Positions 1 to 12,342 of a stretch of 64,000 bases of DNA are shown here, piece after piece. The notes beneath the pieces were generated by a model that did no database searches, was not told the DNA's origin, and saw only the letters and a program-made list of their open reading frames with translations. Every line of letters begins with the position of its first letter. Position 1 is the stretch's first letter. A program made the translations under genes and the position numbers. Source of the DNA: Pyrus communis (Eukaryota; Streptophyta; Magnoliopsida; Rosales; Rosaceae). Where the stretch lies: NCBI RefSeq assembly GCF_963583255.1, contig NC_084806.1, positions 11,124,817-11,188,816 on the forward strand, in the 5' to 3' direction.

Positions 1-507
1 TAATTTGACATAAGCATGAGATGATAATGTATCTCTCGTCTACTAAATTTATCCCTCGTACTGTTTAGTATTGACAAAGAAATCACCTCTTAATAATGCC
101 TTATCCTATCAATTCGTCACGTTGTTAATTTTATGTGAATAAACCATAGTACACTCAAAAGGATGCACTACGTTAATTGCCGAAAGTACAATTTCAAAAG
201 CATTTCTTGACGTGAACTTGTGAAAAGCCAATCTTCAGGGAAACAACCACTTACCTCATGGATGGACTCGAACGTGAGTAATATCAGGTCGTTTAACGTA
301 CCACTGAGTGATACGAGATACGCAAGATTTAACCAATAGTACTACTCAATAGTACGTAATTTCGCAAAGTTACTAGTCATACAGTTAAGTAGCAGGAGTT
401 CAAAGAATGGTTTCAGACTTCCAGTACACGTTGAATTTGCATTTAATTACAGCCAAAAAACAGATTAAAGTGGTAAAACTGGCTTTTACAAGATTCAAAT
501 TGTCAAT
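1..507. other. intergenic, downstream of the At4g15545-like gene
   Basis: AT-rich sequence beyond the stop codon of the minus-strand gene that ends at 508. It presumably contains that gene's 3' UTR. I see no coding or repeat structure in it. Confidence 0.5.
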
Positions 508-2947
508 TTAATGGACATTGCGGCTGATTAATCCTTCAAAAATAGCATATAGGTCCTTGTTATCTGGCCCAAATATCTCATCCGCCTTCTGTAGCGTCTC
601 CTGAAATTTTGCACAACAGTCACTCAAGTGGTAATGGAAAACTTAAAAATGAACATACGCTGAGCAGAGGGAGAGAGCGAGGATGGAAGGAAGGACATAC
701 CTCTTTTGTTTGCTTGTTTCCCGTTTAGTACCTTAACATTTGCCAGTAATGCACCAAACTGCTCGTAAGACAGACGACTCCTTGGGGGAAAAGAAATAAA
801 AGATCAACGGTGAGAATAAACTTCCTCAACAATAATAGTTTGAATAGCAAAGTAAAAATAGTTTGTAAACTGGATGCAGGCCAAACCCGAAATTTTGGAT
901 TGTGGTACTGGTAGTGAATTTTCGGTATTTGAGACTCAAGAACCGATTCCATACTTTATGACCGTATCAATTAGTAACTAAGAAAATTGAGATGGCAACC
1001 CATCAGGCTTATTCCTTGCGCAGCTCATAAGCATTCATGGCCAGTTACTTGGAAGTTACTTAGAACGACTTGAAATATTCGTAGTAAGCTGCTAATTTTG
1101 GCAGTGAATGAATTGTAAAACCTCGTAAAACAACCTAAGCGATGTGGGGTTGTTCTGCGTACCATCTCAATATTCTTCAGACAAATTTCTGTAACTTGTT
1201 CTTTCCCACCAGATTCAAATTCAAGATTTAATCAGCGACTTTACCTGACTTGACGGGAAAACTCTTTCCCATCCACCCTAGTTCTTCCTGAAACAGATTA
1301 AGAGAGAATCAAATAACCATACACATTAACTATGACCAAATTATTTAACATTGTTGCAGGGTGACACCGCATGCATCCTACCTAAAAAATTATTTGAACC
1401 GTGATTAAACATTTTCTACAGAAGTTTCTCGAGCTAACCGCGTTCCGAGCTGTGATGGATTGAGGGCGCAGACGATCTGTTATCAAACATGCCTCTTGAA
1501 GTGGCGAAGGACATGGAGTGTCGCTTTGGAGACACAGGTTTCGGTGTTCTTGTTGGTGATGCGGATGCAGAATAGATAGGAGGAGAACCAGGGGGAGTGA
1601 GCCGAGGTGTGCTAGTTTGGGATGCTAACATGACACTGTGTGCTATGCGAGCTCTTGAGGCTGCCATTGCAACAAGAAAACGCAAGAAAATTAAATTTGA
1701 CATGTTAAAAAGTTCTTCACTATAAGCATAACTGAAAGCAATTTTTTCGTGACCAAGATCTTAATTCAAACCGTACCAACTGTGTCGCGATCCTCATGAA
1801 ACGTACTTCCTGCTTCAGAAAACGTGCTTTGGACTGAAAATGTGACATCACCTTCTGAAATTACTGTCAAGTTAGGGTTTTGTTGTACATTGCCAGTTAA
1901 GCAGAGAACCAAAAGATAGAGCAAATGAAGTTGGCCCAAAAAAAATAAAAAAGATATAATAAGTAACAAACAAAAAATGTAGTCACATTCTAATGGTTAA
2001 TTTTTTTTCATGATTTACAGTCTAACTACATAATATATAATTGTTTTATGACAATGAATTCTACGTACGGTTAATTTTTTCTTATGATTTACATTCTAAC
2101 AACATAACATAACTGTTTTACGACAATGAATTGCAGGTACGATTAAAACAAAAACAAGGACGAAAAACTTAAAATTAAGATTTCGGGATAACAAACCTCC
2201 ATGTCCAACATGTGGTTTAGAAGACAAGTTCTCTTCGGCTTGTACAGTATTAGAAGGCTTGGCAACAACCTCTGAAGCTCCACTCTGTGTCACAAAATCC
2301 AATCCAACATGTCAAATTAATTAAAATAATTAAAAGCAGAAACGTAATTAAATAAAATTGACAAATAAAATTTGCCACAGGATTTTCTTTATCCTCTGCA
2401 AGTGATCGCATAAGCGCCTTTCTGAACACCTGCAGCTGCGCACATTAGCAAACTAAGCTCAGTCTAAGCAGAAAACGGCGCCGTTTCAACCTCGGCAAAA
2501 ATTCAGTTACCTTCGATACATCTTTGTTCAGCTTCCTCACTGTGTTAGAGAGTACGGCCCTCTCCTTCACCAATCCCTCCTATTTCGGAACCGAAGTCAA
2601 ATTTAGTCAACGCATTCACTGAAACTGAAGCGGTTTAAGATTCGTGGGTCGGGTTGGGGCGGGTCGGACCTTCTCCTGGTCGCGAGGGCGAGTTTGTCGG
2701 CGGTCTCGGGGAGAGAGGCGTCGAGGGACTCCACCTGGGATTGGAGGTCGGCTATGATCTGGTCCTTCTCGGCGAGCTTCTTGAGCAGAGCGGACGACTC
2801 TGATTCCAGGGCCGAGACACGTGTCGAGATAGCGAGGGACTTGATTTTGCGGGCCACATCGAGCTGTTTTAAAGGATCCGACGGCAGTAATTCCAACACT
2901 TCCACGGGAAGGTCGAATTCCGAACTGCCCGATTCCTTCGCAAGCAT
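508..2947 (-). CDS. coiled-coil protein of the At4g15545 family, nine exons, two apparent frameshifts
   Basis: Exons read on the minus strand: 2670-2947, 2511-2579, 2379-2429, 2197-2284, 1777-1854, 1439-1660, 1245-1287, 701-780 and 508-600. The start is the ATG at 2947 and the stop is TAA at 510-508. The recognisable blocks follow the order of the Arabidopsis protein At4g15545: an N-terminal FDLPVEVLELLPSDP and STRVSALESES coiled-coil segment, then LSNTV, VFRKALMRSL, TPRLTPPGSPP, SFATSRGMFD, RLSYEQFGALLANVK, and a C-terminal FGPDNKDLYAIFEGLI. All introns have GT..AG ends; the donor of the third exon (GTGGCA) is weak. The exon phases fit only if one base is missing near 2680/2681 and one is extra in the C-run 720-722. 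With both allowed for, the length is about 333 codons, close to the family's roughly 337. As written, translation stops early in exon 2. The biochemical role of the family is not known to me; a coiled-coil scaffold is likely. It could be a recent pseudogene or carry assembly errors. Confidence 0.87.
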
Positions 2948-4479
2948 CTCGCCTTTTCCTTTGTTTTTTTGTTTTTTCGATTTTTTTTTAACTTTTTTGT
3001 TTTTTAATTAGATATTGGTTGATTTGATTGGAGGGAAACGTGTGGTTTGGTGATTGGATAGGGTTTTGAGAACAAGAGACAAACGTGTACACTTGTTTGA
3101 GGAGAGAGGATCCTTGCCGGATCTTCTTTGTCTTTGTGAGGATTTCGAAAATCCTCTAATTACATCCGTTTATCGTATATCGTACGGTCATTTTTTATCA
3201 GGTACTCTTTATATTCAATTTTAAATAAAACAATTTGCAATAATTTATGATCACACGATGTACGATGAACATATGTGATTGAAAGATTCCAGGATCCTCT
3301 TGGCAGTTTGAGAACGCATGTAAATCGACTTTAAGTTCAATTTGCTATCCCTGCTAACAAAATATTTTCAATGTGTCGAGAACATATATCGTTACACCAA
3401 GTATTATAAATTATAATACAAGTTGTTGAATATTTGAAAAAAAAAAAAATGTCAACCACTTGCATTGATAACACTTAAGGTACCAAGCTGTGTTACTGTC
3501 ACATTGAAAAATTTCTCCTATAAATAGATTTTAAGTTAAATTTACATATAAGTTTTAGTGCTAATACATTTTAAACATGTTTTCTTTTTCTTGGTAAAAA
3601 CCCATTTTAAACATGTTAATGAGTTTTTATCACTAACACAATAAATCCAATGGTATTCTGCGCTAATTGTAAGTGGGAGGTTTTAATTTCGACTTTCATA
3701 ATAATGAGTTAGATAACTAATTACTCATCCAAAAATTGCCCCTTCCACTCCCCAATATTATTGCATCACAAAACAAACAAACAAAAAGGATCGGACAATT
3801 AAAGATTGGTAATGTCACTAGCATTGTGAGTACAACTACCGAGATAGGCATTTTTAGCTAGATTAGGAAAAGTTATATCCCACAAATTTGTCACAAAAAG
3901 GAATATTTCTTTAATACTACATAACATTTAATTATATGAAAAATAAATGACTAAGATTGAAAATAATTTTTAACTAATTGTGAAAATAAAATCTAACGAC
4001 TAAAACATTCATAATAAAAAAGCAACAAAACTGAACTAAAAGATTTTTCAAGATGTGGAGCGTCCGTACACAATGCAATCAATCACTAACTTCGTGATAT
4101 GAAAATACAATAACGCATACACACTTGTCTCATTAAGGCAGGCTCACGTGGGTACGTAGCTGGGATCGGGAATAACTTGCCATCCTCCAGCTGCTGCTAG
4201 GTCGTTTTGTGTGGTTGGAATTGCAATTTGTTATGTTGAATACATGCCAACCAAATTCATCCTTACTAGGGAGGTTGATGACATTCGGAGGTCCACGTAT
4301 GGCTAAAGCTAGAAGAATAGACTATTGTGATTGATTTATGGACTCCTTTTTGTGATGATGCATCCCTATTTCTCACTGTAATTTCTTTTCCATTAGTGTA
4401 ATTTGACGATTATACTCTTCTTTGGACAAAAGTGGAATTTGACATGGACGTAGTTTTTCAACTGTTGTTTTTTTTTCTA

Positions 4480-6440
4480 GGTTTTGTACTTATAAAGTAC
4501 TTGTCGTTACGAATGCGTGAGCGCGCATTAGACTCGAATCGGATCTAGAATAAAAAAGTTATGCATAGTTAAAGTACATTAATCACGGATTGCGTGTACA
4601 AATTTACAGTGTCAGAAACACTGTCAAATAGGCAGATTTAGTACATTAAAAATTGTATAAAATCCATCCCTTCCCTAATTGGTGGATCCAGTCCCCCTAT
4701 CTTCAACAACCAATCAAATTATTCAATTTGATTTTTCCACCAATCCCTCGCCACCATTCCTTTTTCCCTAATTTTCTTCTTCACCAATCAATTGTTTTCC
4801 CTCTCTCACTCACGTTCAATTAGAAAACAAGTTCCATTTCTGTTCTACCAATCGGAAACTGAGCAAACCTCTCTCTCTCTCCCCCGAAGACCCTCTTGCA
4901 CACCCTCACTCTGCAACTCACTCAAACAGACACCAAAACACACAAACGTGCCTTGAGAACCACACCTTCGAACTTATCTCACCACCACGAACACAACCGT
5001 GCCCTTCGATCGTGGTTTGACCAAGTTTTGGACGTCGAACGCGGAAAGTCCGACTCGGCTCAACCGTTCCTCAATGAGTTGCGATTGAGTTACATGTTTT
5101 CAAGAAGTCTAAAGGCCTCCACTTAATTCCCCAAGGTCTTTAGTGAAGGTTTGAGGAAGAGTTGACGTGAAACTACCTAGTTTCGAGAAATCGAGTTTTT
5201 GGCCTAACTTTTCGATGCTTTTTCAGGCCATGTTCCATCCATTTTTGAACTTCCAAGAGGTACAATCTTGTTCTCCTCTTCTTTAGCTTCATTTCTATAT
5301 AAATTTCATAAAAAATGGTTGAGAAATGAGCAAGTTATGAAGCTTTGAAATTCTACCCAGAAACCAACGAAGATTTCCAGATTTTCGGCGAGTTCAGACG
5401 GCAGTAGACGACGAAGACTGGCGAGGACTAACGGAGAAGACGACGGAATATTCCATCAACTCTGACAGAATATCCTAATGGCGTCAGGCAACTCCGTTAC
5501 CATTTAACGGAATATTCTTAATGGCTGTTAGGCCTCTGTCAGTCTCTGCCCATACGTGGTGGCGAGTAAGGCCGTGCGTCTGGCCTCCGATTGGCTTTTT
5601 GTCAATTTGTGTAGGTCTGTGACGTCGAGTAGATCGTTTCATATATTTAAACCCTATGTTTGAACAAACTATGAGGGTTTTATTTAAGTTTCCGTATATG
5701 TGTTGTTAAACTAATTAAATTAGTAATTTCATGTATAGGGGAAACGTATCCTGAGGACGTATGGGGTCAAACAAGGCTCGGAGGTTTCGTTCCTATTACG
5801 TATCTATGAGTGGGCACTTTGTTTTCGTGTGTATATATATATAGACACACACACGCACACACATACCTTATAGTTTCCACAAATGCCTTTAAATCAATTT
5901 ATGCATTTTATGCCATGATTTGTTTAATTTTCAAAAATGTTGTTATGTGGTTGAGATTTACATATTGTCGTGGCATATTCATATGCATTTTACTTGCTCA
6001 TAAATGTTGCACTATTATGAGATGCTAAAACAATCCTACAGGATACGCATGTAAGTTCAGGTAAGTTATTATATTGTTGCAATCATAGAATCATTATGGC
6101 ATGCATATATTCATGTAGTGCTCATCATTGTTGCACCCGGTGTTAGTGCTTCCGTCTCTAGCCAGAGCCAATCCTTCACGTGATGTTCACCTCTGCACCG
6201 TATGCTTGCATTGGATCCAAGTAGGTGTTAGCCCTGTCGTACAAGTCGCATTAGGCGACTTCAACTCGTAGGTGACCTCGCATAGTGCTAGCCTTCACGT
6301 GATCATAGCACTAGAGCGTATATTATTACACCTAACATTGTCGGACAATACAGTATGTAGCACTAGAGCATACATACCAAACAAACACTGAAGAAACTGG
6401 ACTTCTTGCTTAAGTAGAAAGAGAAAGCAGAATCAAAAGG
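4480..6440 (+). repeat. probable remnant of a long-LTR retrotransposon
   Basis: A region less AT-rich than its surroundings, with features often seen in long plant LTRs: a CT-rich leader (4866-4884), a spliced-gene-like stretch with no open frame, and GC-rich blocks at 6130-6310 in which a short theme (CTTCACGTGAT) recurs around 6175 and 6293. The layout resembles the solo LTR at 58686-60905, but I could not fix its ends or a target-site duplication. The boundaries are approximate. Confidence 0.35.
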
Positions 6441-7557
6441 ACATGACCAGCCACTTTTGACTAAAACTTGTTCCTACCTTTACTAAACTCTTATTAATAC
6501 ATAGCCACCAAATAATTAAATAATCACGGTTATCATGAAATATTTATTTTATAAATTTCAAGTCATTAAGTGGAGAAGCACTTTCGTTGCACGAGTACAT
6601 TATTACTGTGATATTTTAGGTCAATAATGTATATTATTATATGTAAATTTCATTCTATCTAACGTTATAACGCTAGCACAAAATGTCATATCCGGATAGT
6701 CATCAATCACTGAAAGTGACCATATAAAATAAAAATAAATAAAAATAAAAAACACCCCAAGGTGACATAGTTGGCTCAACAAGAAGTTTGGTCAACTGTT
6801 CAACTCCCATGGAGGAAAGGCACCAGACCAAGTGGTAGGTATCAGTTCCATCCTTCAGGTGTGACCAAAACATCTCCACAAGCATTAGAAAATGAAGACA
6901 ATATTATCTTCCATGATTCTTCAGGTAACTTTAACTTTAGTTGAGCTAAAGAAACAAAAGAAGAAAAATTAAACAAAGCTTTAGCTTTAGTTATATAAAT
7001 TATTTGCATTTTGGGAGGATGGTTCCTCCACAACTTCCCAAGAAAATGTATGAATATAGGAAACATCGGACAATATAGTATGATTGCTTCCTTGCAATTC
7101 ACTTCTTTATGAAAAGGGTGTTCAACCCCGAAGCTAAAAGCTTCCCTTCTTTTCTTTCATTGGTCTCGTTTTTTAAATTTGAAGAATTATTATTAGGCCA
7201 GAAAAAAATTGGGTTAGTACACTTGTTGGAAATAGATTGCTTACATATCACTTAAAAAATTATGTTGAGTCAATTCAATGTTTAGAATATCCACGAAATT
7301 AGCAATATTTTTATCGAAGTACCCGAAAAATCAAGAATCGATATGGAAATAGGGATGAAATGTAAACTTTACCATATACCCGCTTGATATAGGAAAATCA
7401 ATGAATATTGATAATATTTACCAATTCATTGCAGAAAATTTGTCGGAACTCATTGTAGATTTTAAATTTTTTAAAGTTTCTTTGAGAAATTTTTAAACAT
7501 TGGTTCAATCATCCATTCACAAATCGGTGATTGTAATATGTTAGTGCATATGAATCT

Positions 7558-7604
7558 CACATACATACATACATACATACATACAGACATACATACATAC
7601 ATAT
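7558..7604. repeat. (ACAT)n microsatellite
   Basis: About eleven tandem CATA units, interrupted once by CAGA near 7584. A simple-sequence repeat in spacer DNA. Confidence 0.9.
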
Positions 7605-8130
7605 AAACAACTTGCAAGCACTCATGACAACTCAAATAAATCAAGCATGCAAATTAGCCTTGCATTTTCATCATTTAAATTGCATTTTGTACGTAATCAT
7701 TTCGAGCATTCTAAAAAATAAACAAATTAGTGAGCTCCTGCTTTTTGATGCTGCATACTTGAGTTTACTGATTGGAAGGGGAAAAAGGGAAAGGCATAAA
7801 ACCAAAAGTAGATAAAGTCATGGGAAAAAAGCTTGATGGGATGGTAAAGTTTCATGAATCCCGTAATGGAATTAGATATTGCAGGTAGAGATAAAGGGAT
7901 AGATAAAGAGTGTTTTATTTTTGTTTGACCAAAAAAAAAGGAGATAATGTTGTATTTTGTTGGCAGGCACTGAAACTAAGAATCTAAAATTAAGAAACAC
8001 CATTCAAATCTAACCTCAAGATTTCCTAATTATTATATGTATTATTTTTCAATATAATTTAGTAGTAAATAAACACAAACTGATTACATGCCTCATTTGG
8101 AGTAGCAAGACAGGGATGCGTTACACAAGC

Positions 8131-8191
8131 TCATATATATATATGATATATATATATATATATATCTATATATATTATAATATATATTTAA
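8131..8191. repeat. AT-rich palindromic tract
   Basis: Imperfect (AT)n with internal TATGATATA and TATCTATA breaks; it can fold on itself. It lies in spacer just left of a stretch that shows no gene. Confidence 0.75.
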
Positions 8192-9681
8192 AGGGAGCGG
8201 ATTCCACAATTTTATACATACATTCTTGTAGGGCTATCTCTATAATGTATTTTAACGATCCGAACTGTTTATTTTTAGAATATCATTCATAGTTCATTAT
8301 TTCTTGCAAAAAGTAAAAATAAAAAAAAACAAATAAAAAAACCATTAAGACATTCATTTGTACTTGTAGTGGAAAAAATTGACCAATATGGATCTACAAA
8401 AAAACCCTAAACTCTTAATCCAATGATCATATGATTTCATATTTGGGTATCTTTGGCAGACATGATAGTTGAAAGAAGACCTAAAGATAAACCAATCCCA
8501 TCGTTGAAATATATTACGAAATGAACTCCATAAAAACATGTAGCAAAAATTATGTAACAAAAGTAGTGTCACGGATTATTTCTCATACATAAAATAAGAG
8601 AAAGAAGTCTATAATAATTTATAACATCTTTTTAAGATCATGCAGAGTCATCTCTAATGATTTATCACTTTAAAAAGAAATGATACCTTTATTTAAATTA
8701 CTGATTAAAATAGCTTTATGCACGTTAGTGGGTTTTTTAATAATCATGTAGTGGCAAGGAAGTTCATTTGTTTATTGATCAGGGTGGCAATGAAGTTGTT
8801 GTTTACGATGTTCTAGAGGAATTAAAAAGAAAATATTTATCATAATACAAGAACAATGACATGGCATTCTAATTATTGTCCATTGTAGAGTACAGACTTA
8901 TAAGAGCATCTTCAAATGAGTTAGTAAAAATTGAAACCATAGTATTCCACAAAATGTTGTTTTCCGAATATAGATTAAAGTAATGACAAAGCAAGAGATT
9001 ATGATGTGAATATGGATTAAAGTAACAAAGCAAAATATTATGATGTTTCCTTCAAAGATTATCCACGTACTATATATTTATATTTTTTACAAGACGATAT
9101 ATATTTTAAGTTACTCTAATAGTCTAACTTATGAGAAGAGAGATTCAAACTTTAGTTGCAAAGATACAACACACTTTATCTTGATTCTGACCGATTTACG
9201 TAATCAACACGTGCCAATTTAACAAGAAATTATGGTAAAGGGTTCTAAGGCATTCGTCTAAACCTACAAACTAGGCAAGGTTTCCTTTTACATTTTAAAT
9301 TTTTACCAATACATGTTTGTTTTCTTCTTGTAAAAAGAGTAAAACATTCGAGGCATTTGTTTAATTTTTTTTCTTCGAAGGCTAATTTTACTTATTATTT
9401 ATAAAATTTTCAAATAATGGGTATTCATGCAATATTTCACATGTTATAATAAAATACAAGTGAAGAAAATAATTTCTTTTGTGTTCCTTTATTTTTTTAT
9501 GGTACGTAAAATACCCGCTTAAATACTAAACACTTTAAATAAAAATTCCACCACATATGAAGATTCCACCGCTTGGAGACTTCGCTTGTTGACCAAAAGA
9601 AAAAATGCTTGGAGACTTTGCTGACTCACGTTTCATTGTCATCGTATGAACAAAAGGTTTGAATTCATATTCTTTTCTTAT

Positions 9682-9874
9682 GGAAAGAGTACTTTCAAAA
9701 TCTCTTCCACCAAGATCACCGGATCAAGTGATCCAGGCTTTCCAAATATCATTCAACGGTCGACTTATTTTGACTAATTAAAAACTGTGATAATTTTTTA
9801 TCGTTGAATGAAATTTGGAAGGTCAAAATCACTTGATCCGGTGACCTTAGTAGAACAAATCATGATCTCTTTCC
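9682..9874. mobile_element. short MULE-type MITE (family 1), left copy
   Basis: A 193-bp inverted-repeat element. The left arm GGATCAAGTGATCCAGG and the right arm (reverse complement GGATCAAGTGATTTTG) pair around an AT-rich loop. The outer ends are GGAAAGAG and CTCTTTCC. It is flanked by a perfect 9-bp direct repeat TTTTCTTAT at 9673-9681 and 9875-9883, the target-site size of Mutator-like transposons. It has no coding capacity. Confidence 0.85.
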
Positions 9875-10330
9875 TTTTCTTATTTTCCTTTCCTTCCATT
9901 CAAATTTAAGTAACATGTTAAAATAATTTGGTCCACAAGTATCTTTTGTTCTTGAATTAAAAAAACTGAGTAATTTTATCGATAATAAATTAAAGTGTAC
10001 AAACATGTGTGGAATTCATATAATTTGGTCAACGATGGCAAACGTGCTTCTTGAATCTTCAAATTCATTAACTTCCTAGCTCTTTCTGTCAAACAAGGAT
10101 GCTAATCAAAACTCTTTGAATGATTACTTCTTTTTAAATGTCCCAAACTAACGCAAAACTCAAATAAAATTAGTCTCTTGCAACACGCTTACCCGCTTTG
10201 TAATTGGCTTTTTATTGTTTTATAGTTTTTTTATTTTTTTAATTTTGCTTATTTTTAAAAATAATAAAATATATTTTGAAAAATAATAAATGTAACCACC
10301 CGCAGTTCACCAAGTGAATTTTTTTTTTTT

Positions 10331-10761
10331 GGATTAATCTCAGTTTATTACTCTCAAGTTTCTTGATTTTTAACATTTAGTACATCAAGTTTTTTTCATC
10401 CTAGAGTGATACCTAAAGTCAAAATTTTGGGATAGTTTCATACATCCGTTAAGGTTGTTGTTAAGTCGGCCATTAACTGATGATGTGGCGACCACGTGGA
10501 TAATGACTGGACGGTTGGGGCAGGCCATTCAAATCTGAGGCTAGGATTTCGATATGAGGAGGGGGATTGAAATCGTTGGAGGGTAGGGTTTCGGAATGAG
10601 GGGGATGAGGATCTAGGATTCGATTAGAGGAGGAGGGTTAGGGTTTGATGGAAGAGTAGCCTCTATGGATTTGAGATTGGAGAAGCTTCTAGTGCCAGAG
10701 GTCCAGGGAGAGATGTGTGTTTGCTCCCTTAGAAGAAAATTTTTGGGGAGGAAGGGAAGGT

Positions 10762-10800
<39 letters not shown>

Positions 10801-11020
10801 AAAAAAAAATTCCACATGGACCCTTAATGACACGTGACACTCAGTCATTGTCCACATGGACGTCACATCATCAGTTGACGGGAGACTTAACAGCTAGACT
10901 AATAGATGTATGAGACTATCCCCAATTTAACACTTTATGTATGACTCTGAGATGAAAAAAACTTCATATACCAAATGTTGAAAATCACGAAACTTGAGAG
11001 TAGTAAACTAAGATTTACTC
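10331..11020. mobile_element. long-TIR MITE (family 2), left copy
   Basis: About 690 bp with terminal inverted repeats of roughly 150 bp. The left end begins GGATTAATCTCAGTTTATTA; the right end, reverse-complemented, begins GAGTAAATCTTAGTTTACTA. Both arms continue with TACTCTCAAGTTTC and CATCAGT blocks. T-runs flank both sides and could be a homopolymeric 9-bp target-site duplication, which would fit a Mutator-like element. A T-run of about 32 sits in the middle. Open frames across it are incidental. Confidence 0.75.
10765..10799. repeat. poly-T tract inside MITE family 2
   Basis: An uninterrupted T homopolymer of over 30 bases. The matching place in the duplicated copy (about 14347-14360) has only a short T/A stretch, so the tract expanded or contracted after the duplication. 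Confidence 0.9.
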
Positions 11021-11337
11021 TTTTTTTTTTTCTTTTTTCTTTTTGTTTGTTTTTGAAATCCTAGTGAGAGAAGAATAGTATTATGAAAGCTTCACACTTT
11101 TTGCAAAAGCTTCTCCCATATAAATCGATACATAACTAATTATAAACCTAAACAACACTATAAAATTTGATAATAAGAAAAATGTTTTCTAATAGTCTAA
11201 CACGATATATATTTTAAGTTACTCTAATAATCTAACTTATGAGAAGAGAGATTCAAACTTTAGTTGCAAAGATATAACACACTTTGTCTTGATTCTGACC
11301 GATTTACGTAATCAACACGTGCCAATTTAACAAGAAA

Positions 11338-12135
11338 GAGAGATTATATTCACACACCCCAAATTACTTTTCTCACACCCTTTTAAATTTTTTAATATTT
11401 TCTACACACCACTAATGTCACATCCCGACCCGGGGCGGACCACTTCCTGGGCCCGCTCCATCACCGTAGCACGATATTGTCCGCTTTGGGCCTCGACCAC
11501 GCCCTCTCGGTTTTGTTTCCGGGAACTCACAAGAGAACTTCCCAATGGGTCACCCATCTTGGGAATGCTCGCGCACTACTCACTTAACTTCGGAGTTCCT
11601 ACGGAACCCGAAGCCAATGAGCTCCCAAAAGGCCTCGTGCTAGGTAGGGATGAGAATATACATTTAAGGATCACTCCCCTAGGCGATGTGGGATGTCACA
11701 ATCCACCCCCCTTAGGGGCCCGACATCCTCGTTGGCACACCACAGCCAGGGTTAGGTTCTGATACTAATTGTCACATCCCGGCCCGGGGCGAACCACTTC
11801 CTGGGCCCACTCCACCACCGTAGCACGATATTGTCCGCTTTGGGCCCCGACCACGCCCTCACGGTTTTGTTTCCGGGAACTCACACGAGAACTTCCCAAT
11901 GGGTCACCCATCCTAGGAATGCTCTCGCGCGCTACTCGCTTAACTTCGGAGTTCCTATGGAACCCGAAGCCAGTGAGCTCCCAAAAGGCCTCGTGCTAGG
12001 TAGGGATGGGAATATACATTTAAGGATCACTCCCCTAGGCGATGTGGGATGTCACAACTAACACTTGATAGAAAAATATTAAAAAATTAAAAATGTGTGG
12101 AAGAAGTAATTTGGGGTGTGTAAATATAATCTCCT
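11338..12135. mobile_element. MULE-type MITE (family 3), interrupted by a TRIM
   Basis: The ends GAGAGATTATATTCACACAC and (reverse complement) AGGAGATTATATTTACACAC form inverted repeats that extend through CCCCAAATTAC to about 11410 and back from 12062. A perfect 9-bp duplication AACAAGAAA flanks it at 11329-11337 and 12136-12144. The left duplication copy has AACAAGAAATTATGG only once (9219-9233), confirming the target site. Without the TRIM the element is about 150 bp. It is non-coding. Confidence 0.9.
11416..12056 (-). mobile_element. TRIM retrotransposon 1 (two 285-bp LTRs, 69-bp interior)
   Basis: LTRs at 11416-11700 and 11770-12056 start TGTCACATCCC and end GGGATGTCACA. Only 69 bases lie between them. 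On the minus strand the interior begins with a decayed initiator-methionine primer site (TTAGTATCAGAAC) and ends with the polypurine tract AAGGGGGGTGGAT, so the element is oriented on the minus strand. A perfect 5-bp duplication ACTAA occurs at 11411-11415 and 12057-12061. It has no gag or pol and must be mobilised in trans. Short ORFs that run through the LTRs are not genes. Confidence 0.93.
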
Positions 12136-12342
12136 AACAAGAAATTATGGTAAAGGGTTCTAAGGCATTCGTCTAAACCTACAAACTTGGCAAGGTTTCC
12201 TTTTACATTTTAAATTTTTACCAATACATGTTTGTTTTCTTCTTATAAAAAAAGTAAAACATTCGAGGCATTTGTTTAATTTTTTTTCTTCGGAGGCTAA
12301 TTTTACTTACTATTTATAAAAATTTTAAATAGTGGGTATTCA

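Larger units (their letters stand above)
2948..9093. other. gene-free AT-rich spacer with decayed repeats
   Basis: About 6 kb without a supportable gene. The first 200 bases next to 2947 should hold the promoter and leader of the minus-strand gene; the T-rich tract at 2959-3005 is A-rich on the coding strand. The rest is AT-rich sequence with a probable retrotransposon LTR remnant (4480-6440) and two microsatellites, listed separately. Open frames here are short and match no family I know. Confidence 0.6.
9094..11201 (+). repeat. direct tandem duplication, left copy
   Basis: This segment starts ACGATATATATTTTAAG and ends AAGAAAAATGTTTTC plus a short junction. It is matched, at clearly high identity by eye, by 11202-14737. 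The shared markers, in order, are the GAGAAGAGAGATTC block, the GGTTCTAAGGCATTCG block, two MULE-type MITEs, and a CTTCACACTTTTTGCAAAAG tail. This copy lacks the MITE and the TRIM elements present in the right copy, so it shows the pre-insertion state. The junction repeats the motif CTAATAGTCTAAC, which also occurs near the start of this copy (9116-9128). Confidence 0.9.

Noticed and set aside
10613..10913. Frames with poly-Lys or poly-Phe in MITE family 2
   Set aside because: They are translations of the poly-T tract and its complement.
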